From Candidatus Kuenenia stuttgartensis (lineage in GTDB: Bacteria > Planctomycetota > Planctomycetia > Isosphaerales > Isosphaeraceae), in the NCBI GenBank assembly GCA_945872325.1, contig CAMBZY010000136.1, positions 1 to 7,986 of the forward strand: 7,986 bases of DNA. Direction: 5' to 3'. The position numbers were made by a program, and so were the translations under genes. Positions 1-7,066 of the stretch are shown here, piece after piece (the stretch's first letter is position 1; each line of letters opens with the position of its first letter). The notes below the pieces were generated by a model, which worked only from the letters and a program-made list of their open reading frames with translations, was not told where the DNA came from and did no database searches.

Positions 1-1662
1 ATCACGATCGTCGTACGCCAGAACTGAGGGTGGAGTTTCTTCTGGAATTAACAGAGGCTCGAAACCAGCGCTGGTTCCCGAAGGTCTTTGCCACAAGACA
101 TTTCCGGTCGCTTGATCAAGCCCAACGATCAGGCCTGATCCGGAAACGACTGCAATTTGGGCCGGCGTTGGAGGGCCGGCAGATTTGGCTTTCTGAGTGG
201 ATGCCGATTGTGCCCTAACAAAAATTGTTTGAGGCTGACCAAGCGTATTGGGGGAATCCTGACGCTCGGCTTGTCGACTGATCTTCAAAAGTTTGACATT
301 TTCCTGGACCTGTTGATTCGCTGTCTCAATCCGTTTCGAGATCATCGTATCTGCGATCAGTTCCGGATATTTTGCCAAAAGCTCATCACGAGCTTGAAAT
401 ACCGACTGACTGCTGCGGCTCTTGAGTGCTTCGTCCATCAATCCCAGAGTTTTTGTTCGCGCTTCACCTTTCGCGACAGAGGCTTCTGCCTCGGCCATAA
501 ACTGATCCACTTTCAAGCGGGTACGTTGTGCGGCGGCCGCTTCGCCCGCCAGTTCTGTGTGTAGTCGAAATGCTGATCTGGCTTGATCCACCGTCTCAAC
601 GGATGCATTCTGCTTGGCCTTGGCGGCCAGATCACGTGTCAGGGTTGCAACTGCTTCAGCTGCATCCATTTGGCGATCTTTCCAGGCGGGTTCATCGGCA
701 AGTGGAGGCAACTCTTTCAACGCGATTGCCAAGCCACCGGCAAGTTGCGGCGATGCCCCGGATGTGAGTTCTTTGACTCGGGAAAGAGTTTCCAATATGT
801 GAGCATTCGATGAACGTTCTTCGTCAGGTCTCATTCTGAGAAAACTGGACAGCCGTTCCGAACCGGCTCGAAAGTCACCTGATTCGTAGGCGGAGACGCC
901 CGATTCGTAAGCCCTGTTGGCCCGGGTACGGTCAATCACCCACCAGAGCCCGAAAGCAGTTGCACTCAGGCCTACTAAAGTTAATCCAAGTAAGACGATC
1001 AGTGGGGCTGTGACGAGCTTTTTGCCAGTCTCTTCTTCATCAGCGAATACGCTCAGGCCTCGGCCACCTTCAGCGGCGACCACTGGGACTTTCGTCATAT
1101 CAGTCGATTCCGAGCGGCCTCGGAGTCGATCCAGCCATGAACGCTTTACAGGATCCGCCAGTTCCGGAGATTTGCGAACTTTTGATTCTTTCGATGCCGA
1201 CCTTGATCCCTTTTTTAGCTTCGCTGGTTCAACGACTGAGGCATCGGCCACATCATCCCAATCCAGTTCAAGTGGCTTATCCACTTTTCGCTTGACTGGT
1301 TCTAATGGTTTAACTGGAGACGGATTCGATGGCCGTGAAGGAGCCTGTGGAGCAGGCTTTGCCGGAGCAGAATCGCCGGCAAAGAAATAGGCTCGATGCT
1401 CTCCAAAACCGAGTTCGTCGCCGGGAGCAACCTGACATACGGCAACTCTTTTGCCGTTATGTCGAAACGACTTGCCTTCAGGCGTGGCCTCGATCTGGAG
1501 CGTGCCAGGCTGAATTTTCAGACGGGCGTGGATTGGCTGAACATCGGGATCGTGAATCTGGATATCGCAAACGGCATCGGAACCGACCAGCAGGTTACCC
1601 ATTCTGGGCAATTCTACGGATACAAGCGTGCCTCCCGGACCATGCAATTCCAAGCGAGCCAT
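1..1662 (-). CDS. FHA - transmembrane - PQQ beta-propeller protein, C-terminus cut by window edge
   Basis: A stop-free frame of 554 codons runs from ATG 1662 to the left edge without a stop, so the C-terminus lies outside. Residues 1-94 read as an FHA fold (LLVGSD, CDIQIHDPDV, PIHARL, HNGKRV, PGDELGFG). Residues 95-215 are a Pro/Ser/Lys/Arg-rich linker. Residues 216-243 are a single hydrophobic segment (PLIVLLGLTLVGLSATAFGL) followed by basic residues. Residues 250-480 are helical; the YESGVSAYESGDFRAG stretch is TPR-like. From about 505, SGLIVGLDQATGNVLWQ matches one blade of a PQQ/quinoprotein-type beta-propeller. Inferred topology is a cytoplasmic FHA and an exported propeller, which would suit signalling or scaffolding across the membrane. 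The FHA pocket is degenerate: the usual Arg after Gly is Ser28 and the usual Ser before x-x-His is Gln42, while His45 and Asn69-Gly70 remain. AGGA sits 8 bases before the ATG. It follows the 1735-2679 gene by 72 bases. No quinone-dependent enzyme activity is implied. Confidence 0.85.
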   Translation of the reverse strand, partial: MARLELHGPGGTLVSVELPRMGNLLVGSDAVCDIQIHDPDVQPIHARLKIQPGTLQIEATPEGKSFRHNGKRVAVCQVAPGDELGFGEHRAYFFAGDSAPAKPAPQAPSRPSNPSPVKPLEPVKRKVDKPLELDWDDVADASVVEPAKLKKGSRSASKESKVRKSPELADPVKRSWLDRLRGRSESTDMTKVPVVAAEGGRGLSVFADEEETGKKLVTAPLIVLLGLTLVGLSATAFGLWWVIDRTRANRAYESGVSAYESGDFRAGSERLSSFLRMRPDEERSSNAHILETLSRVKELTSGASPQLAGGLAIALKELPPLADEPAWKDRQMDAAEAVATLTRDLAAKAKQNASVETVDQARSAFRLHTELAGEAAAAQRTRLKVDQFMAEAEASVAKGEARTKTLGLMDEALKSRSSQSVFQARDELLAKYPELIADTMISKRIETANQQVQENVKLLKISRQAERQDSPNTLGQPQTIFVRAQSASTQKAKSAGPPTPAQIAVVSGSGLIVGLDQATGNVLWQRPSGTSAGFEPLLIPEETPPSVLAYDDRD

Positions 1663-1670
1663 TCGAGAGT

Positions 1671-1674
1671 TCCT
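1671..1674 (-). promoter_or_regulatory. Ribosome binding site of the FHA/PQQ gene
   Basis: AGGA on the minus strand lies 8 bases upstream of the ATG at 1662. It supports that start, which also sits exactly at the beginning of the FHA fold. Confidence 0.5.
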
Positions 1675-1734
1675 GGGTTTCTATTTCACCTGTACCGAAG
1701 CGAATCAACTATGGATTGCTTTTTCCGACAGCGT

Positions 1735-2679
1735 TTAACGAAGCGGCTCTTGAGAGGCCACGACAAGGTCGTAGCTGTTGCCATTCTTCGTCACACGAAA
1801 CCGCGTCCGTTTGATTTGGCCAGGCTGACGCTTGGCATAACCCACTTCAAGCTGAGCCAGACGATCGGCAAATTCTTTGGAGTAGAAATGGAAGATCGCA
1901 CCTTGGCCAGGATCGATGCCCGCATTGCGGAACAACTGTTGATCAATCGCTTTCCGTCCACCACCAAGCCAAAGAAAATAGAGCCGCTGCTCCGTTTCTG
2001 GAGAGCCAGTACGAACCAATGGCTTCGGGTTCGACAAATTTTTGGCATAGGTCAACTGATTGCCATTCGATATGGCCACCTCAACTCCCATGGCATCCAG
2101 GGCTTTGGCGTATTCGTCCACGGTTTGGCCAGAGTCGTAAATAATATTCCAGCGTTGTTCACGAGGCACACCACCCGTACCAGGCCCGAACCCGTAACCT
2201 GGCCGGCCTGTCCCTTTCTGGCTCGACCGTCGCCCAGTGGAAACGGCCCCTCCAGAATTCACAGCCGGGCCAAGATCTTGTGTCATGACGGCTTCGCTAT
2301 CGCCAGTCAAACCGTCGAAAACAACGTTGGGTGTCATCGAAACACTGGCTTCTTCGAACTCCGATGCGTTTGATTCGTTGTTGGAAGCGGCTGCTCCATA
2401 AGCTGCTCCAGGAACTTCGATCGTTTCAGACTCTCCAACAGTGCCTTCCAGAGTGCCTCCCCCACCACCGGAAACTTCGATAATTTCCAGAGGGGCGGAC
2501 ATGGGCCTGTTAAATGCCTGCATGGCCATATACTGAATGAAAAGCCAGCCCACGACGCAAGCGACTCCCAAAATTGCTGCGATCAGGCCTGAGACTGTAC
2601 GGTCATACTGAGTCTCTCCTCGTACAATCCTGCCTGTACCAAGCGATTCCTGTTTAGAGGGTGCGATGGCAGTGCTCAT
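1735..2679 (-). CDS. Single-pass membrane protein with Gly-rich linker and C-terminal globular domain, unknown function
   Basis: The product has 314 residues. The N-terminal 28 residues are polar and basic, then one transmembrane helix spans about 29-52 (TVSGLIAAILGVACVVGWLF). After it come an APLEIIEVSGGGGG stretch (62-75) and a low-complexity Gly/Ser/Ala/Glu linker to about 172. Residues 173-314 form a compact alpha/beta-looking domain (REQRWNIIYDSG, VDEYAKALDAMGVEVA, YFLWLGGGRKAIDQQLF, GAIFHFYSKEFADRLAQLE). The architecture, cytoplasmic tail - helix - flexible linker - folded exported domain, resembles TonB/TolA-type adaptors in layout only; I see no TonB signature and no ExbB/ExbD in the window. 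The ATG overlaps the stop of the upstream toroid gene as ATGA, so the two are probably translationally coupled. I do not recognise the domain and give no function. Confidence 0.85.
   Translation of the reverse strand: MSTAIAPSKQESLGTGRIVRGETQYDRTVSGLIAAILGVACVVGWLFIQYMAMQAFNRPMSAPLEIIEVSGGGGGTLEGTVGESETIEVPGAAYGAAASNNESNASEFEEASVSMTPNVVFDGLTGDSEAVMTQDLGPAVNSGGAVSTGRRSSQKGTGRPGYGFGPGTGGVPREQRWNIIYDSGQTVDEYAKALDAMGVEVAISNGNQLTYAKNLSNPKPLVRTGSPETEQRLYFLWLGGGRKAIDQQLFRNAGIDPGQGAIFHFYSKEFADRLAQLEVGYAKRQPGQIKRTRFRVTKNGNSYDLVVASQEPLR
2676..2679 (-). promoter_or_regulatory. ATGA start/stop overlap (translational coupling)
   Basis: The TGA of the toroid/HEAT gene (2678-2676) and the ATG of the membrane-protein gene (2679-2677) share bases. 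The sequence before this ATG is C/G-rich with no convincing Shine-Dalgarno motif, so re-initiation by the upstream ribosome is a reasonable inference. Confidence 0.7.
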
Positions 2680-4385
2680 GGCTTGGCCCCGGGGGGATTT
2701 GTTTTTCCACCTGAATTTTCAGATGGCAAAGTGGCGGCCAACGCATCCTTGAAATAGGACTTCCAGGCTTTCGAGGATTCCGCCTTGGTATTGGCCGCAA
2801 CGGTACGATCTGCTGAGTCCGTGATTTCAGGGCCGAATGCAATGAGCCGGCGTGACAAAAACTGCAGACCTTTTCCAGCCTCGACTGCCACGCTGTCCTG
2901 TTCGTCGGTCAGGGCATCGAGGATCAATGGCAGAACATCACGATCGCCCAGCCTGGAAATACACCAGATGGAAATCACGCGTAATTGTGGATCCGGTGCG
3001 CGAGCTAGACGAATCAATCGGTCTTTGTAAGGTCTTAAAGCGGCTGCGCCCTGGCGACTGTAAGCGTCCATGAGTCCTGATTCCGCAGCGGCTGTATCCT
3101 GGATTTTTGGGTCTGTCAAGGCATCAAGCATCCCCTCGACAGCGCCTGTCATCGGACTCACGCCAACCCGTCCTGCACGGATGACAAGATCGTTAAGGTT
3201 TTTCGGCAAGCCTCGGCCACCGAGCATGTTGGCAGCTCCCAGTCGGCGTTTTTCGGCTTTCTGGATCGAATCACGGGTACTTCTTGCTGCGAACAAAAGG
3301 GCCCAGGCTGTGTTGACTTCTTTTCCATAAGTCGATTCCACCAAACCATCAGGACTTAAATGCGAGTTGATATAGTTCAGGCCCATGTCGTACCAGGCCT
3401 TGGATCCAATCACTTCCAGGTCACTTAATGACGCCACTCGCTCCATCGAATAAAGCCCATAGTAAGGCGTTTCACCCCATAAGGCGTCCACACCAAAGTT
3501 GGCTGCCAGCCAGCTCATGCCCCGTTCCACACCTCGCCTAAGGTCCTCGGATGAGGTGGTCAGGCCACGAGCTTTGGGCTGATCGGTAGATTCTGCTTCA
3601 TTGCCTTCCGCATCAATCTCAACCAGCAACTTGCTTTTCGGCTTGTTACCGATCTTTTCGACCACTTTGGTTCGCGACCGCGAAATTTGGGACTGGCATA
3701 TCAACAACCCGCTCACACCAGCAGCGGTGAGAGAAACAGTCGGCTCGCGCTCAGCCTTAAGTGGCTGATACGTGAATCCGCCCGAACTTTTTTGTGTTTT
3801 TAGGAGCCAGTTTGCAGCCTTGTCAAAAACATTGGGCGATATTTTTATCTCAAGATTTGTCGCTTCCCAAATCCCCAGTAAGGCAAACTGAGTCATGGAA
3901 GTGTCGCCGGCACCTGGCGTTGCGCCGAATCCTGCATAACCCCATGAGCCACTCGCCGTTTGATTCGAAACGATAAAGGCGGACAGATTTTCAATCTGCT
4001 TTTTATACTTCTCCGGCTCTGCATTGGCGAACAGGATCAAGAGCGCGGCTGCCTCATAAACGGACTTGTCCTCACCCTCAACGGAGTTGTAAAACGTCGA
4101 GGTGACCCGCTTTGATAAAGCTTCCAGTGCGGCAACGATCTCTGGCTTGTTCTTGGGCTGTCCGCATTTGATCAGAGCCAAAGTGCTCATGGCCAGATAA
4201 CCAGGCCGTGAATCCCCTGAGAGCTTGGAAAGCAGTTGCGGCGCACCACGATCAATAATCAGCTTGGCGGTCGGGTTGGTAAACTCTTTTGTGGGATCGC
4301 CCAACGCACCTTGATAACCATACGAACTGGCGGCCGCGATAAACGGCAGGAGTCCAATCGTGAGCCGCTTGACTCGCCAATTCAT
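2676..4385 (-). CDS. Secreted alpha/alpha-toroid (prenyltransferase/squalene oxidase repeat) protein with C-terminal HEAT repeats
   Basis: From ATG 4385 the product has 569 residues. A basic n-region and hydrophobic core (NWRVKRLTIGLLPFIAAASS) form a signal peptide, with cleavage near residue 23. Residues 35-370 carry repeats typical of the squalene-cyclase/prenyltransferase toroid: NQTASGSWGYAGF (141-153), GDTSMTQFALLGIWEA (160-175), WLLKTQKSSGGFTYQP (193-208), and GVERGMSWLAANFG and WYDMGLNYINSHLSPDG further on. Residues 405-520 resemble HEAT repeats (VEGMLDALTDPKIQDTAAAE, DPQLRVISIWCISRLGDRD, DALTDEQDSVAVEAGKGLQF). I see no DxDD cyclase motif, so a structural or binding role outside the cytoplasm is more likely than terpene cyclisation. 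Start choice: a GTG at 4394 in the same frame would add three residues; ATG 4385 is preferred because GGTGG lies 5 bases upstream. It overlaps the downstream membrane-protein gene by 4 bases and lies 63 bases after the DUF1080 gene. Confidence 0.88.
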   Translation of the reverse strand: MNWRVKRLTIGLLPFIAAASSYGYQGALGDPTKEFTNPTAKLIIDRGAPQLLSKLSGDSRPGYLAMSTLALIKCGQPKNKPEIVAALEALSKRVTSTFYNSVEGEDKSVYEAAALLILFANAEPEKYKKQIENLSAFIVSNQTASGSWGYAGFGATPGAGDTSMTQFALLGIWEATNLEIKISPNVFDKAANWLLKTQKSSGGFTYQPLKAEREPTVSLTAAGVSGLLICQSQISRSRTKVVEKIGNKPKSKLLVEIDAEGNEAESTDQPKARGLTTSSEDLRRGVERGMSWLAANFGVDALWGETPYYGLYSMERVASLSDLEVIGSKAWYDMGLNYINSHLSPDGLVESTYGKEVNTAWALLFAARSTRDSIQKAEKRRLGAANMLGGRGLPKNLNDLVIRAGRVGVSPMTGAVEGMLDALTDPKIQDTAAAESGLMDAYSRQGAAALRPYKDRLIRLARAPDPQLRVISIWCISRLGDRDVLPLILDALTDEQDSVAVEAGKGLQFLSRRLIAFGPEITDSADRTVAANTKAESSKAWKSYFKDALAATLPSENSGGKTNPPGAKP

Positions 4386-4390
4386 AGAGA

Positions 4391-4395
4391 CCACC
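4391..4395 (-). promoter_or_regulatory. Ribosome binding site supporting the ATG at 4385
   Basis: GGTGG on the minus strand lies 5 bases before the ATG at 4385. It overlaps the alternative GTG start at 4394, so the two starts are mutually exclusive readings. The ATG is preferred. Confidence 0.4.
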
Positions 4396-4448
4396 GTGTC
4401 TAAACCTAGGGTTTCAAAGTGTCATCGTCAGTAGGGCAAACCTCAACA

Positions 4449-5318
4449 TCACTTGATCAGCGGGCGAATCTCAATCTTGCGGAACTGAATCTCAGCCCCT
4501 TCAGACTGAAACTGGAGCTTGCCTTCGGTATGGCTTGACTTGGTCCCGATATTGACCACATATCCATTCACGATGTTGGTAATCGTGTCGCCGTCGCAAA
4601 CGACTTCGATCCGGTTCCACTCTCCAAACGGGGCCTCAACATCACGCTCGCCCCGAAAACCGAGCACATCTTTCCACTTCGGATCACGCCCCCACCAATC
4701 GTATCGGCCAGAATTATGGGTCTCGTCCTTGCCTTTCTCAGGGTCAAAGATCATGGCTGAACCCGACTTGCGAATCACGCAGTTCAGGCTTGGCTTATTC
4801 TTCCCGGCCACCATGATAAAGTCGCCGCAACCGCCTTCAATGATCTGACATTCCTGCGACTCCATCCAGTGACCGCCCACGGCACCGTCCTCACCAACGC
4901 AGTGCAGCAGAATCCCTGAATCGCGCGACTTATCCTTGCGTGGTGCGAAAGTTCGTGGCCCCCATCGCCATTCCGTTACCAGGTGGTAATTTTTGTAGAC
5001 GCCTTTGGTTGTGACTGCGCCGAAGTCCTCTCCACTGATCACCAGCAAGCCATCTTTCACGGTGAAGACCTGTTGAGGGTCTTCGAACTTGTTGTTGTGT
5101 GTATAGCTGTAAAACCCTGTCAGATCCTTACCGTTGAACGAGAGAACTGGCTCGCCTGAACGGACTTTGGGAAGCTCTTTTGAATACGCCGGAGCACTGG
5201 CCCGAAATTTCCCCTCAGCAAAGGCCTGAGCTTTTACAGAGCAAGGGATTGCGAACCCGCTGATCATGATTAGGCTTGCAACAATAACTGGGAATCGAGA
5301 TGGCCAATGGAGAGTCAT
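4449..5318 (-). CDS. Secreted DUF1080 (3-keto-disaccharide hydrolase family) protein
   Basis: The product has 289 residues. A signal peptide spans about 1-32 (RFPVIVASLIMISGFAIPC, then SVKAQA before the likely cut); the sequence around Cys26 is not a good lipobox. One concanavalin-like DUF1080 / 3-keto-disaccharide hydrolase domain follows, at about 55-287. Its landmarks are VLSFNGKDLTGFYSY (58-72), DGLLVISGEDFG (89-100), SRDSGILLH (131-139), ESQECQIIEGGCGDF (153-167), FGEWNRIEVVCDGDTITNIV (231-250), NGYVVN and GKLQFQSEGAEIQFRKIEI (266-284). Members are abundant in planctomycetes, and some hydrolyse 3-keto-glucosides or disaccharides. The domain takes up the whole mature protein, so this is a minimal single-domain member. 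AAGGAAG lies 5 bases before the ATG. It sits 88 bases after the 92-residue gene and 63 bases before the toroid gene, all on one strand. Family assignment is firm; substrate and catalytic activity are inferred from family only. Confidence 0.93.
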   Translation of the reverse strand: MTLHWPSRFPVIVASLIMISGFAIPCSVKAQAFAEGKFRASAPAYSKELPKVRSGEPVLSFNGKDLTGFYSYTHNNKFEDPQQVFTVKDGLLVISGEDFGAVTTKGVYKNYHLVTEWRWGPRTFAPRKDKSRDSGILLHCVGEDGAVGGHWMESQECQIIEGGCGDFIMVAGKNKPSLNCVIRKSGSAMIFDPEKGKDETHNSGRYDWWGRDPKWKDVLGFRGERDVEAPFGEWNRIEVVCDGDTITNIVNGYVVNIGTKSSHTEGKLQFQSEGAEIQFRKIEIRPLIK

Positions 5319-5323
5319 GGAGT

Positions 5324-5330
5324 CTTCCTT
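5324..5330 (-). promoter_or_regulatory. Ribosome binding site of the DUF1080 gene
   Basis: AAGGAAG on the minus strand lies 5 bases upstream of the ATG at 5318. It is the strongest Shine-Dalgarno match in the cluster and confirms the start that gives a complete signal peptide. Confidence 0.65.
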
Positions 5331-5406
5331 TTGATATGACAGCTGTTACTGACCATAAGCTGGAGGATGTGAGGAGGGCGAGGTTTGCAACTTTTTCGGA
5401 CAGAAA

Positions 5407-5685
5407 TCAGGCGCGTGATCGGTGAACTCTGGCGCCTTGTGACCGACACAACTTTTCGACCTGCGCCATCAACTCAGGCGTTTCACACGGGATGGAAAGG
5501 ACCATTCCTTGGAATTTCGGCATCAAATCGGGTGGAGTTTCACCGAGTTGATCTGCTCTGACACCCAGTTGCGGCAGAACCTGGATCACGGTATTGCCCA
5601 TCGCTGCGTTGGCAAAATAGGCCAAAACACGTGGTACCTGAGTAGAAAGCTCGACTTTACCGGGACGAATTGTGGGTGTGTCCAT
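5407..5685 (-). CDS. Small hypothetical protein, 92 residues
   Basis: I do not recognise this protein. It has 92 residues, no signal peptide and no transmembrane segment, so it is probably cytoplasmic. The N-terminus is polar (MDTPTIRPGKVELSTQVPRV), the middle is mildly hydrophobic (VLAYFANAAMGNTVIQVLPQ), and the C-terminal part alternates strand, helix and strand (GMVLSIPCETPELMAQVEKL, then CRSQGARVHR). That last part could be half of a ferredoxin-like or ACT-like fold, but this is only a secondary-structure impression. Even codon use, a real spacing to the downstream gene and a clear position facing the divergent thiO promoter region argue that it is a gene and not a chance frame. No good Shine-Dalgarno is seen before ATG 5685. 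It is first in the minus-strand run and may share its promoter with the DUF1080 gene 88 bases downstream; I see no terminator between them. Confidence 0.65.
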   Translation of the reverse strand: MDTPTIRPGKVELSTQVPRVLAYFANAAMGNTVIQVLPQLGVRADQLGETPPDLMPKFQGMVLSIPCETPELMAQVEKLCRSQGARVHRSRA

Positions 5686-5803
5686 GGAGTTTTTGATTCT
5701 TGAAAGTCGCCATCGGATGATCCGGAATCACTGATACTACTGATATATTGCCAATACCGAGCGTTCTCTACAAGGCACTGTCACAAGAAAAATAAGCAGA
5801 TCG

Positions 5804-5834
5804 TTGGCGGGCTAGCACCGAAATCGTATATATT
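5804..5834 (+). promoter_or_regulatory. Sigma70-like promoter for thiO
   Basis: TTGGCG (5804-5809) and TATATA (5827-5832) are separated by 17 bases. They lie in the 244-base divergent region, which holds no other gene. Transcription would start near 5840, leaving a leader of about 90 bases before ATG 5930. The same region must also carry the promoter for the minus-strand 92-residue gene, for which I see no clear match. Confidence 0.45.
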
Positions 5835-5929
5835 CATGGTCAGGGTGAGATTGAGGGCGCCATGTTCAGGTGAGGATTCCTGATGTGCCGCTCCTGAGAA
5901 CCCACCCTGGTTCAAGAGACATTTTCGGC

Positions 5930-7066
5930 ATGGCGGACGTCATCATCATCGGCGGAGGAGTGATTGGCCTCTCACTGGCTTGGGAATTGGCAGGTCGTGG
6001 CTGTATTAGCCATGTGCTTGACCAAGGGCCAATCGGTCGAGCGGCTTCATGGGCCGGTGCTGGACTTGTGCCGCCGCCTCATCATGTCAAGGACCTGAAC
6101 GACCCGACCTGCATGCTCAGAGCACGTTCCGCTGAGCTTTACCCAAAGTGGTCGCAACAACTGCTCGACGAGACAGGAATCGACAACGGATTTCGCGTCT
6201 CAGGTGGTCTTGACGTTGCCCTTAACGCCAAAGAAGAGCCCGCCTTGCAGTCCATGACCGGTCGCTGGCGCAAGCAGGGCATTCGATACGAAGTGGTCGA
6301 TGATATTCGAGCTTTGGAGCTGGAGCCGGAGTTAACCCGGCAGTTTTCACGAGCCTACTACCTTCCAGAACGCGCCCAGATTCGGAATCCGTGGCACTTA
6401 AAAGCCCTTCAATCGGCTTGCCAGAATCTTGGAGTCTCCTTTCATCCACACACGGCTGTAGAAGCATTAAATCTAAGAAATGGGAAAATCGAAGGGGTAA
6501 AAACGGCTGATGGGGAGTTAATCGCCAGTCAGGTGATTGTGACAGCAGGGGCGTGGTCTGATCAACTCCTCAGCCCTTTGGGGATTTCTATGCCGACTCG
6601 GCCAATCAAAGGCCAGATGCTGCTATTGGACCCTGGTCGAATTTTATTAAAACGCATCATCGAACATGAAAAGTGTTACCTGGTCCCACGCGATGAGGGC
6701 CTGGTGCTGGCAGGTGCAACGGAAGAAAATGTGGGATTCAATGACGTTCTGACAGGATCGGCTGAGAGCTATCTCTGGAACGAAGCTGTCTCGTTAGTCC
6801 CGGCACTGGCCCAATCCCGTATCGTCAATCATTGGTGTGGATTCAGGCCTGGCTCAAAGGATTCTCGCCCTTATCTGGGAAGTGTCCCTGGTTTTGAGGG
6901 ACTATATGTCGCCACTGGTCATCAGAGGGCAGGTCTCTCGTTATCACCGGCCACCGCCGAATCCATGGCCGACCTGATTCTGGGCCAAACGCCCCGTATC
7001 GCACTCGAGGGCTATAGTGTGGCTCGTGAAGCGGCCCCACGCAGGGACGAAGCCGTGCGATCTTGA
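5930..7066 (+). CDS. thiO: Glycine oxidase ThiO, FAD-dependent (thiamine thiazole synthesis)
   Basis: ThiO oxidises glycine to iminoglycine (dehydroglycine) with FAD, supplying the two-carbon/nitrogen unit for the thiazole ring of thiamine. From ATG 5930 the product has 378 residues, the usual size. The dinucleotide-binding motif begins at residue 3 (DVIIIGGGVIGLSLAWELAG), followed by ASWAGAGLVPP (39-49), RPIKGQMLLL (224-233), YLVPRDEGLVLAGATEENVG (250-269), GFRPGSKDSRPYLG (304-317) and GLYVATGHQRAGLSLSPATA (324-343). The last two blocks carry the arginines expected to hold the substrate carboxylate. An upstream in-frame GTG at 5870 would add 20 residues before the Rossmann motif; it lacks a Shine-Dalgarno and is disfavoured. 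AAGAGA lies about 10 bases before the ATG. No thiG, thiS or thiE is in the window, so a related D-amino-acid or sarcosine oxidase specificity remains possible. The stop lies inside the antisense frame of the next gene. Confidence 0.9.
   Translation: MADVIIIGGGVIGLSLAWELAGRGCISHVLDQGPIGRAASWAGAGLVPPPHHVKDLNDPTCMLRARSAELYPKWSQQLLDETGIDNGFRVSGGLDVALNAKEEPALQSMTGRWRKQGIRYEVVDDIRALELEPELTRQFSRAYYLPERAQIRNPWHLKALQSACQNLGVSFHPHTAVEALNLRNGKIEGVKTADGELIASQVIVTAGAWSDQLLSPLGISMPTRPIKGQMLLLDPGRILLKRIIEHEKCYLVPRDEGLVLAGATEENVGFNDVLTGSAESYLWNEAVSLVPALAQSRIVNHWCGFRPGSKDSRPYLGSVPGFEGLYVATGHQRAGLSLSPATAESMADLILGQTPRIALEGYSVAREAAPRRDEAVRS

Noticed and set aside
157..1390. Several plus-strand frames of 60-157 codons
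   Set aside because: All lie antisense to the continuous FHA/PQQ reading frame, which has clear domain content. The Ser/Arg-rich translations are typical of shadow frames.
1396..2373. Plus-strand open frame of 325 codons
   Set aside because: It lies antisense to two well-supported minus-strand genes and crosses the gap between them. Its product has no recognisable domain and is a shadow frame.
4401..4414. Near-palindrome around CCTAGG between the DUF1080 and toroid genes
   Set aside because: AAACCTAGGGTTT is short and off-centre by one base. It is too small for a stable hairpin and there is no other sign of an operator.
5870..5929. GTG start extending ThiO by 20 residues
   Set aside because: No Shine-Dalgarno precedes it, and the added residues lie before a Rossmann motif that normally starts within the first few residues of this family.
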